This document shows, piece after piece, positions 56,082 to 64,000 of a stretch of DNA of 64,000 nucleotides. Both the position numbers and the translations under genes were made by a program. The notes below the pieces were generated by a model. The model was not told where the DNA came from, ran no database searches, and saw only the letters and a list, made by a program, of their open reading frames with translations. The DNA comes from Psychrobacter nivimaris. GTDB lineage: Bacteria; Pseudomonadota; Gammaproteobacteria; Pseudomonadales; Moraxellaceae. Location of the stretch: NCBI RefSeq assembly GCF_009812035.1, contig NZ_VZIZ01000015.1, positions 62,001-126,000 of the forward strand, read 5' to 3'. Numbering within the stretch: position 1 is the first letter of the stretch; each line of letters begins with the position of its first letter.

Positions 56082-57041
56082 TTACATCAATCCAAGCGCA
56101 CGTAACGTCGCTGCCCCAATCGCCATACCAAACATACCGACGACGGTAGTAAATGCCAAAATATTAGCCGCTAATACGTCATTGCCACCCATTGCTTTTG
56201 CCATGACATAGCTGGCTGCAGCTGTTGGTGATGCGACCATCAAAAACAAAACCCCCATATGCACGCCTGACAACCCGAACCCAAGTCCAACAGCGATAGC
56301 AATCAATGGCGCAATGACAATTCGCCCAATGCTCGCCTGCATGGATAAGCCCGAAGGATGCAACATAGACTTTAGGTTAATACTAGCACCTGCACAGATC
56401 AGTGCTAGCGGCAGAGCCACCGCTGCCAGTAAGTCGCCAGTCGTATGAATTACCCCAGTAAGCGGTGGTAATGGCAGTGCTTTGTAGACGAATGCCCCAA
56501 CCAATGCCAAAATCAAAGGATTGGTCAGTAATTTTTTTACGATCATCGTACCGCGACTAACCCATGTGTCATCCACGCTTTTGGATACGCGGCTTAGGGT
56601 AATGACCGCTAAGATATTAAACAGTATCGTCACCACGCCCATATAGACAGCACCGATACTTAACCCTTGCGCGCCGTAAGCGTTGGCCACGGTTGCAAGG
56701 CCAATGATGGCCATGTTGCTACGGAATACGCCTTGTACAAACACACCTTGGTCCTCAGGACGCTTGACGAAGCGTTTGGCATAAAACTCTGCGCCAATAA
56801 ATAATATAAACGTCACCAAGATACCAACAAGAATAAGCGTAATTTGCTTACCATAATCGACGTCGCTATCGACCACGCTAAAAAACAATAAACACGGCAA
56901 GCAATAATTAAAGACAAAACTTGATGCCTGATCGATAAAAGTTTGGCTTGCTTCACCCCGTCTTTGCATAAAAAAACCCAACCACATTAAGGCAAGGTTG
57001 GGTAAGACAATAGTAATAGCAAAAACAATAGCATCAATCAT
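56082..57041 (-). CDS. AEC (auxin efflux carrier) family transporter
   Basis: 319 residues with about ten membrane helices in two five-helix halves. IVLPNLALMWLGFFMQRRG at the start, FVFNYCLPCLLFFSVVDSD in helix 2, FVQGVFRSNMAIIGLA and LLTNPLILALVGAFVYKAL later, and VASPTAAASYVMAKAMGG near the end fit the AEC/bile-acid-like fold. Bacterial members carry malonate, malate or other organic acids; substrate is not readable here. It is monocistronic. Confidence 0.88.
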   Translation of the reverse strand: MIDAIVFAITIVLPNLALMWLGFFMQRRGEASQTFIDQASSFVFNYCLPCLLFFSVVDSDVDYGKQITLILVGILVTFILFIGAEFYAKRFVKRPEDQGVFVQGVFRSNMAIIGLATVANAYGAQGLSIGAVYMGVVTILFNILAVITLSRVSKSVDDTWVSRGTMIVKKLLTNPLILALVGAFVYKALPLPPLTGVIHTTGDLLAAVALPLALICAGASINLKSMLHPSGLSMQASIGRIVIAPLIAIAVGLGFGLSGVHMGVLFLMVASPTAAASYVMAKAMGGNDVLAANILAFTTVVGMFGMAIGAATLRALGLM

Positions 57042-57202
57042 AAGTAGACTCAGTTCGGTGACAAGCCCATGAATATATGGACATCAGCGAGAAAAATTAA
57101 CAAGTATTAAGAAAATTTACTGACCTAGTATAGAGACAAAGTGGCAGGTAGGACAAGGTTACATGTGATTTTCTTTCAAAATCGATCGTTTTTTTGACAA
57201 AC

Positions 57203-57237
57203 AAAAGCCCGTAACGAAATATCATTACGGGCTTTTT
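57203..57237 (-). terminator. Intrinsic terminator after mnmG
   Basis: A perfect 12-bp stem (57203-57214 with 57225-57236), GC core GCCCGTAA/TTACGGGC, with four T at the 3' side on the - strand. It lies 45 bases beyond the mnmG stop. Confidence 0.8.
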
Positions 57238-57280
57238 ATACTATAAGTGCCTTATTATAAAAGGCTTTACTACATTGCTA

Positions 57281-59176
57281 TTACGAGTCCAATGCAGCTT
57301 TTGCTTTTTTATGCTTTTTAACCGTCATTGCCAACAACTGAATGGCAGCAGGGGTTACACCGCTTACGCGTCCCGCTTGAGCTAGCGTTGCAGGACGAAC
57401 TTGCGTAAGTTTTTGTACTATCTCATTTGATAGTCCTGACACGATACTATAATCAAAGTCTAACGGTAGCGCTGTGTTTTCTAGTCGCTTCATTTGGTCG
57501 ATATCTTCTTGCTGACGGTCGATATAGCCCGCATATTTAACAGAAATCTCTATCTGCTCACCCACTTGCGTATCAACGGCTGAGTCAGTGATAGCGGCGA
57601 TATCAGCAAAATGTATTTGCGGACGCTTTAGCAAATCAAAGGCAGTAGACTCTTTAGACAGCACTTCACCTGTTTGCTCAGTCACTTGCTTACCTAATGC
57701 ATTAGCAGGCGTAGCCCACATATCTTTTAGGCGTGAGGTTTCTGTCGCGATGGCTTCCATTTTTTCTTGATAGGCTTGCCAGCGTACATCGTCTACTAGA
57801 CCTAGCTTACGACCAGTCTCAGTCAAACGCTGATCGGCATTGTCTTCACGTAAGAGCAAGCGATATTCTGCACGGCTCGTAAACATACGATACGGCTCGG
57901 TAGTACCGTGGGTAATCAAGTCATCGACAAGCACCCCAAGATACGCTTCATCGCGGCGCGGTGTCCACGTGTCAAATTCGCTATTGTTAGTAGTGACCAA
58001 TGCCGCATTGGTACCTGCGAGCAAACCTTGTACGCCCGCTTCTTCATAGCCTGTCGTACCGTTGATCTGACCCGCAAAGTACAGACGATCAATCGACTTA
58101 GTCTCAAGCGTTGGCTTGAGGTTTTGTGGATCGAAATAATCATACTCAATCGCATAACCCGGACGAGTAATATGCGCGTTTTCTAAGCCTTTCATACTAT
58201 GAATAAAGTCTAACTGTACATCAAATGGCAAACTGGTTGAGATACCATTTGGATACAACTCATGTGTGGTCAGACCTTCTGGCTCGATGAAAATCTGGTG
58301 GCTGTCTTTATCCGCAAAGCGATGAATCTTATCTTCGATAGATGGGCAATAACGCGGGCCTACGCCTTCGATTTTCCCAGAGAACATTGGTGAACGGTCA
58401 AGGTTTTCACGGATAATGTCATGTGTACGCGCATTGGTATGCGTGATATAGCAATTGACTTGCTCAGGGTGCATAGAGACATCACCCATATAGCTCATCA
58501 CTGGCAATGGCGTATCACCCGGCTGTACCGTCATTACACTGAAATCAACACTACGAGCATCGATACGAGCTGGCGTACCTGTTTTTAAACGACCAACTGG
58601 TAGCTTAAGTTCACGTAAACGATCTGCCAACTTGATAGAAGGCTGATCCCCTGCACGGCCACCATTTGAGTTCTCCATACCAATGTGAATAACGCCGCCC
58701 AAGAAAGTCCCTGAGGTCAATACCACTGTTTCGGTCTTAAAGATAATACCCGTTGAAGTAACTACTGCCGACGCACGACCATTCTCTACCAAGATATCAT
58801 CAGCGGCTTGCTGGAATATATCTAAATTTGGCTGGTTTTCTAGCGTATGGCGGATAGCTGCTTTATACAAGATACGATCTGCTTGCGCACGCGTGGCACG
58901 AACGGCAGCCCCTTTACGGCTGTTTAATACGCGAAACTGGATACCAGCCTTGTCCGTTGCCAGCGCCATTGCACCGCCCAACGCATCAATCTCACGCACT
59001 AAATGCGATTTACCGATACCGCCAATCGCAGGGTTACAACTCATCTGTCCGAGCGTCTCAATATTATGCGTCAACAATAAGGTCTGTGCGCCCATACGTG
59101 CAGCCGCCAGAGCAGCTTCTGTACCGGCATGACCACCGCCGATCACTATCACGTCGTAATGTTTTGGGTATTGCAT
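57281..59176 (-). CDS. mnmG: tRNA uridine-5-carboxymethylaminomethyl(34) synthesis protein MnmG
   Basis: About 631 residues (E. coli 629). [23 protein letters not shown] is the FAD-binding loop, [20 protein letters not shown] and [12 protein letters not shown] are family signatures, and [14 protein letters not shown] and [17 protein letters not shown] follow; the C-terminal helical domain binds MnmE. With MnmE it builds the (c)mnm5 group on U34 of several tRNAs. TGAGG five bases upstream supports ATG 59176; an in-frame start at 59227 would add 17 residues with no family match. Confidence 0.96.
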   Translation of the reverse strand: MQYPKHYDVIVIGGGHAGTEAALAAARMGAQTLLLTHNIETLGQMSCNPAIGGIGKSHLVREIDALGGAMALATDKAGIQFRVLNSRKGAAVRATRAQADRILYKAAIRHTLENQPNLDIFQQAADDILVENGRASAVVTSTGIIFKTETVVLTSGTFLGGVIHIGMENSNGGRAGDQPSIKLADRLRELKLPVGRLKTGTPARIDARSVDFSVMTVQPGDTPLPVMSYMGDVSMHPEQVNCYITHTNARTHDIIRENLDRSPMFSGKIEGVGPRYCPSIEDKIHRFADKDSHQIFIEPEGLTTHELYPNGISTSLPFDVQLDFIHSMKGLENAHITRPGYAIEYDYFDPQNLKPTLETKSIDRLYFAGQINGTTGYEEAGVQGLLAGTNAALVTTNNSEFDTWTPRRDEAYLGVLVDDLITHGTTEPYRMFTSRAEYRLLLREDNADQRLTETGRKLGLVDDVRWQAYQEKMEAIATETSRLKDMWATPANALGKQVTEQTGEVLSKESTAFDLLKRPQIHFADIAAITDSAVDTQVGEQIEISVKYAGYIDRQQEDIDQMKRLENTALPLDFDYSIVSGLSNEIVQKLTQVRPATLAQAGRVSGVTPAAIQLLAMTVKKHKKAKAALDS

Positions 59177-59445
59177 GTGTGCCTCACTTGACTCATAACG
59201 CTGCTGATTGCCATATCTTATGTTCAAATAAGAAAACAGTCAGCAAATAAACGTCAGTCGAATTTATAAGAAGATAACGACTCAGATAAGTCGTTCATAA
59301 TTGGTTGAATAACCCATCATTATAACAATTTTTTCACGCTTAAAAAACGCTAGGATAAAAACTATTAAAATTAAGCGAAAAGTTCTCTACTCTAGTTACT
59401 GTCTTACTAGTTGTTGCCTTACTAATGACTATTTTAACTATCATT

Positions 59446-59982
59446 TTAGTTATTATTGCCAGGGCTAAGCGGTACGATCTGATCTGATTGCCCACTAGAC
59501 AGCATATGATGACTACCATACCCTTCTGGATTGATCTGTAGATAGGCGTTCATTTGACCAATCGCCTCACCATCATCACTGGCCAAAATCTGCTCTTTGA
59601 TGAGCTCAACTGGCGGTAATGGTAGATTTTTAAGCAATGCCAAGCGCTGATGGTTATCACCCTTGTGGACTACCAATTCGATAAGCTGACGAGCATCGAT
59701 TGGCAAATCTGGTGTGTTCTGTGCTAACAGTGCCAAATGATAAGCACCTGCAGGATCTTGGTCTACAACGATGCGCTGCTCGATAGCCACATATGTCGCT
59801 TCAGTTGCACCGCCTGCCACACTAAGCTGATGAATACACTTAAGTGCTGAGTATGACTCATTATTAGCAATCTCAATAATGCGTGTCGATTCATTTTTTA
59901 AACGTTGACGGCGTTTTTCAATCGCCGCCTGCTCAGCCGCTTCTCTTTGCTCGTTTGACTGTTCGCTGGTTTGGTTATTCAT
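59446..59982 (-). CDS. Uncharacterised helical protein
   Basis: 178 residues, function not recognised. It opens with a highly charged Gln/Glu/Arg-rich helix (about 5-35, possible coiled coil), then IIEIANNESYSALKCIHQLSVAGGATEATYVAIEQ and YHLALLAQNTPDLP, LIELVVHKGDNHQRLALLKNLPLPPVELI, a pattern suggesting paired helices such as HEAT-like or TPR-like units. The C-terminal 40 residues are Gly/Ser/Asn-rich. No signal peptide. It lies downstream of grxD on the same strand but beyond that gene's terminator. Confidence 0.65.
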   Translation of the reverse strand: MNNQTSEQSNEQREAAEQAAIEKRRQRLKNESTRIIEIANNESYSALKCIHQLSVAGGATEATYVAIEQRIVVDQDPAGAYHLALLAQNTPDLPIDARQLIELVVHKGDNHQRLALLKNLPLPPVELIKEQILASDDGEAIGQMNAYLQINPEGYGSHHMLSSGQSDQIVPLSPGNNN

Positions 59983-60143
59983 AAAGCTCTCTTACTCATC
60001 TGATAATTATTATTTATATCGCTGGTATCTTGGACACTATATGGGGGTAAATCCCATAAAAACAACGAAGCCTAATGATATAGGCGCGTAGAAATAATAA
60101 TAGGGACAAGAATAGATACGCTACTAACAACACTAATAGCGAC

Positions 60144-60185
60144 AATAAAAAAACCCAAATAGCCATTAGATGACTATCTGGGTTT
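60144..60185 (-). terminator. Intrinsic terminator after grxD
   Basis: AAACCCA 60151-60157 pairs with TGGGTTT 60179-60185 with further inner pairing (ATAG/CTAT), and seven T follow on the - strand. It lies 65 bases past the grxD stop. The short hydrophobic open frame across it (60014-60238) is not considered a gene. Confidence 0.82.
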
Positions 60186-60249
60186 GTTGTGCTCGTCTCT
60201 TGCAAAGGCTGATTGGACATTAAAGACATCCAATTCACACTTTTAAGTA

Positions 60250-60600
60250 TTAAGCAGCAGGGCTGTTTGCTTCAACCAATGGCTTTAGCTCGCCTGATTG
60301 ATACATTTGTAAGATGATGTCTGATCCACCCATTAGCTCACCATCAATCCATAATTGCGGGAACGTTGGCCAGTTAGCGATTTTTGGCAACGTTGCACGG
60401 ATTTCTGGGTTTTCTAAAATGTTTACAAACGCAAATGGACGACCAATCTGAGTCAACACTTCGATAGAGCGCGCTGAAAAGCCACACTGTGGAAATTGCG
60501 GTGTGCCTTTCATGTAGATAATGACTTTATTGTCACGGATTTGATCACGGATCAATTGTTCAACGTCGTTTGCAGCAGTGTTTGGGGTTTGCTCACTCAT
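60250..60600 (-). CDS. grxD: Monothiol glutaredoxin, Grx4 family
   Basis: 116 residues (E. coli GrxD 115). VIIYMKGTPQFPQCGFS carries the monothiol CGFS active site with Cys39; WPTFPQLWIDGELMGGSDII is the glutathione-binding TFPQ and GG region. It holds and transfers [2Fe-2S] clusters, often with a BolA partner. AGGAGC before ATG 60600 is a good ribosome-binding site. Confidence 0.97.
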   Translation of the reverse strand: MSEQTPNTAANDVEQLIRDQIRDNKVIIYMKGTPQFPQCGFSARSIEVLTQIGRPFAFVNILENPEIRATLPKIANWPTFPQLWIDGELMGGSDIILQMYQSGELKPLVEANSPAA

Positions 60601-60716
60601 AAAAGCTCCTATTGATAAAGCGGTTCATTAAAATGATTATTTATATAAAATAATTGTGTAAAGACGTGGCTGATACATGGGGCGACTGCCGCTGTATTAC
60701 AAGCACGAATTTCTAT

Positions 60717-61220
60717 CTATATAGGTTCGATAGCATTAGGGACTAATAATACCACGGCATTGGCCATGATGCCCTCTTGACGACCCGTAAATCCCAATTT
60801 TTCAGTCGTGGTGGCTTTTACACTGATATTGCTAATATCTGTTTGTAAGTCGCTAGCGATATTAGCGCGCATTGCCAGATTATGCGGCGCCAACTTTGGA
60901 CGCTCGCACATTACGGTAATATCAGCATTGCCTAGGCTGTAACCAGCCTCTTGCACTTTGCTATAAACATAACGCAGCAATACTCGTGAATCCAATCCAG
61001 CATGTGCCGCATCGGTATCGGGAAAATGCTGCCCGATATCGCCAAGTGCTAAAGCACCAAGAAGCGCATCAGCCAATGCGTGCAAGACCACATCACCATC
61101 AGAGTGTGCCAGCAAACTGTGAGTATGCTCAATAGGCACGCCTGCTAGAATGACATATTGCTGCTGCTGACCATTATTATGAAAAGCATGAACATCGATA
61201 CCTTGACCAATTTTTATCAT
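60717..61220 (-). CDS. ispF: 2-C-methyl-D-erythritol 2,4-cyclodiphosphate synthase
   Basis: 167 residues. Metal ligands Asp9 and His11 in GQGIDVHAF, and His47 in [43 protein letters not shown] and [20 protein letters not shown] are the remaining signatures. It cyclises CDP-methylerythritol 2-phosphate in the non-mevalonate isoprenoid pathway. ispD, often fused or adjacent, is not in this window. It is divergent from mnmA across 260 bases. Confidence 0.96.
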   Translation of the reverse strand: MIKIGQGIDVHAFHNNGQQQQYVILAGVPIEHTHSLLAHSDGDVVLHALADALLGALALGDIGQHFPDTDAAHAGLDSRVLLRYVYSKVQEAGYSLGNADITVMCERPKLAPHNLAMRANIASDLQTDISNISVKATTTEKLGFTGRQEGIMANAVVLLVPNAIEPI

Positions 61221-61480
61221 TATTATTCCAAGATGAGTTAAAGGTGATTAAAATAATTCAAAACCACTATCTGAATTTTCAAAGTGGTTTTACTAGTAGC
61301 CAGACACCATCGGTCGCCACCAGTTTCAATTAACTGGTATAATATGACGTTTATTTTATCATAATACCAGATCCAAAAGACAAGCTGACGTTGCTGTGCT
61401 GAGACTACGTATTGTAGTGATTGCATAACGCTTGGCGTCGGCATGTACTTTGGATAACGTATAAATAGTTGAGCCGTTTT

Positions 61481-62707
61481 ATGTCAGCCATACAAAATAC
61501 CTCAAGCACAACCGTTTCTGAGTCTTTTAATGCTCATCGCCCTTTAACACTTGCTGATGTCGAAAATCCTAGTACCAAGCATGTGATTGTCGGTATGTCA
61601 GGCGGGGTCGATTCTTCTGTATCAGCCGTATTACTTCAACAGGCAGGCTTCAAGGTCGAAGGCTTGTTTATGAAGAATTGGGAAGAAGATGACGGCACCG
61701 AATACTGTACGGCGATGGATGATTTAGCAGACGCGCAAGCCGTATGTGACAAAATTGGTATGAAGCTGCACACGGCCAACTTTGCTATGGAATACTGGGA
61801 TCGCGTATTCGAGCACTTTTTGGCGGAATATAAAGCAGGACGCACCCCAAACCCTGATATCTTGTGCAATAAAGAAATCAAGTTTAAGGCGTTTTTGGAC
61901 TATGCATTGACCCTTGGTGCAGATTATATCGCGACCGGTCACTATACACGTCGCAGTGTGAACTATACCAATGCCGAAGGTGATGAGGTTGCACAGCTCT
62001 TACGCGGTCTTGATAATAATAAAGATCAAAGCTATTTCTTGCATGCGGTTGGCGGTGACAAAATCGCCAAAACGCTATTTCCCGTTGGTGAGCTTGAAAA
62101 GCCAGTGGTACGTCAAATTGCTGAAAATCATGACCTAGCGACGGCTAAAAAGAAAGACTCTACAGGCATTTGCTTTATTGGTGAGCGCCGTTTTAAAGAC
62201 TTCTTACAGCAATATTTGCCTGCCCAAAAAGGCGAGATACTTACTGATGATAATAAAGTCATCGGTACTCATGATGGCCTCATGTATTACACATTGGGTC
62301 AACGCGGCGGCATCGGCATTGGCGGGGTTAAAGACCGTGTAGAGGCACCGTGGTTTGTATTGGCAAAAGATTTAGAGAAAAATCGTTTAATCGTCGGTCA
62401 AGGGCATGAACATCCCATGCTAATGAGCAACGAGCTAAAAGCCTATAAGCTCGACTGGATTGATGGTTTACCGCCTGCGGATGTGTTTAGCGACGAAGGT
62501 CTAGCCTGTATGGAAAAGTCTCGCTATCGCCAGCCAGACCAAGCGTGTCGCGTATTTGCGACCAATACTGATGGCAGCGAAGTGCGCGTGGTATTTGATG
62601 AGCCACAGCGCGCCGTCACCCCTGGTCAGTCAGCGGTATTTTATATCGATGAAGTATGTCTAGGCGGTGGCGTGATTGAATCTATCGATGCACCTTGCGG
62701 ATTCTAA
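61481..62707 (+). CDS. mnmA: tRNA-specific 2-thiouridylase MnmA
   Basis: About 408 residues (E. coli 368), with an extra N-terminal ~30 residues. The PP-loop SGGVDSS (40-46) adenylates U34; Cys129 in [12 protein letters not shown] and Cys231 in [10 protein letters not shown] are the catalytic pair; MKNWEEDD and [11 protein letters not shown] are typical. It takes sulfur from TusE to make s2U34 in tRNA Glu, Gln and Lys; the tusDCB-tusE genes lie in the same window. ATG 61481 is chosen over the in-frame TTG at 61469. Confidence 0.96.
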   Translation: MSAIQNTSSTTVSESFNAHRPLTLADVENPSTKHVIVGMSGGVDSSVSAVLLQQAGFKVEGLFMKNWEEDDGTEYCTAMDDLADAQAVCDKIGMKLHTANFAMEYWDRVFEHFLAEYKAGRTPNPDILCNKEIKFKAFLDYALTLGADYIATGHYTRRSVNYTNAEGDEVAQLLRGLDNNKDQSYFLHAVGGDKIAKTLFPVGELEKPVVRQIAENHDLATAKKKDSTGICFIGERRFKDFLQQYLPAQKGEILTDDNKVIGTHDGLMYYTLGQRGGIGIGGVKDRVEAPWFVLAKDLEKNRLIVGQGHEHPMLMSNELKAYKLDWIDGLPPADVFSDEGLACMEKSRYRQPDQACRVFATNTDGSEVRVVFDEPQRAVTPGQSAVFYIDEVCLGGGVIESIDAPCGF

Positions 62708-62736
62708 TTGATTCCTAATACCCAACCTAAAGCACA

Positions 62737-62786
62737 GATGTTGATGCAGTAAATAACATAATTTTAACGAGCGTCAACATCGCTTT
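62737..62786 (+). terminator. Possible terminator hairpin after mnmA
   Basis: An 11-bp stem with one wobble (62737-62747 with 62771-62781) and a large loop, flanked by AAAGC/GCTTT pairing; only a weak T-run follows (TTTATTT). Confidence 0.45.
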
Positions 62787-62910
62787 ATTTGCATAGACCG
62801 CTTTTTTAATATCATATTTCTGCTATATTACGCGCAACGATTTCGACGTCGTTTATTATATGGTAATTTTTTATCTAGACTCTTGCAGTTTTTTATTTCA
62901 TAACTACTGA

Positions 62911-64000
<1,090 letters not shown>

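Noticed and set aside
60014..60238. 74-codon hydrophobic open frame after grxD
   Set aside because: It runs through the grxD terminator; its Leu/Phe-rich part is derived from the T-run and nearby AT-rich sequence.

Overview
The window looks like a chromosomal segment of a Moraxellaceae gammaproteobacterium, most likely Psychrobacter. This is inferred from gene content, protein style (Asn/Asp/Ser-rich inserts in core enzymes), moderately AT-rich sequence and the order aspS - glycosyltransferases - ilvE - glnE. It holds about 49 protein genes, two of them cut by the window edges (a FadD-type ligase at the left, purB at the right). I saw no rRNA, tRNA, insertion sequence, prophage or CRISPR array.

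Layout. (1) 1-8857, lipid catabolism: two tandem long-chain acyl-CoA ligases on +, then on - an SDR oxidoreductase, a histidine-phosphatase-fold protein, an APH-like kinase, an ACAD11-like acyl-CoA dehydrogenase, and a SohB-like peptidase without a membrane anchor. (2) 9217-24806, aspS to ilvE: a lipooligosaccharide (LOS) outer-core-type locus with an LpxL-like acyltransferase, three GT4 enzymes, three DxD glycosyltransferases, a Stealth-type sugar-phosphate transferase, a GT42/MptE-like protein, Ugd plus a UDP-glucuronate epimerase, and one unknown gene. (3) 25183-32613: glnE, an 8-bp microsatellite, tusD-tusC-tusB-tusE, trmL, an entericidin-like lipoprotein and hemW. (4) 32907-47380: EVE protein, MATE exporter, accB-accC, a secreted hypothetical, leuA divergent from an Lrp regulator, a YbfB-type MFS protein, an ABC1 kinase, and ampG-prmC-moeB whose last codons lie in a MITE-like element. 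(5) 47978-64000: katG, a CysB-type regulator, a membrane PQQ dehydrogenase, a YhbW-type monooxygenase, an AEC carrier, mnmG, a hypothetical, grxD, ispF, mnmA and purB.

How the genes work together. The left block can activate fatty acids and, by analogy with ACAD10/11 and LvaA/LvaC, may phosphorylate and remove a hydroxyl on an acyl-CoA. The aspS-ilvE block has UDP-uronic acid supply and most glycosyltransferases expected for a variable LOS core. TusBCD-TusE and MnmA (2-thiolation), MnmG (5-carboxymethylaminomethylation) and TrmL (ribose methylation) all act on the tRNA wobble base. AccB/AccC supply malonyl-CoA, and LeuA/IlvE bracket leucine synthesis.

The less ordinary items are the ACAD11-like split module with its odd phosphatase, the OC-type locus with a Stealth gene, the MITE-like element forming the end of moeB, the microsatellite between glnE and tusD, and the anchorless SohB. 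Functions are read from motifs and remembered family sequences; no database search was run.
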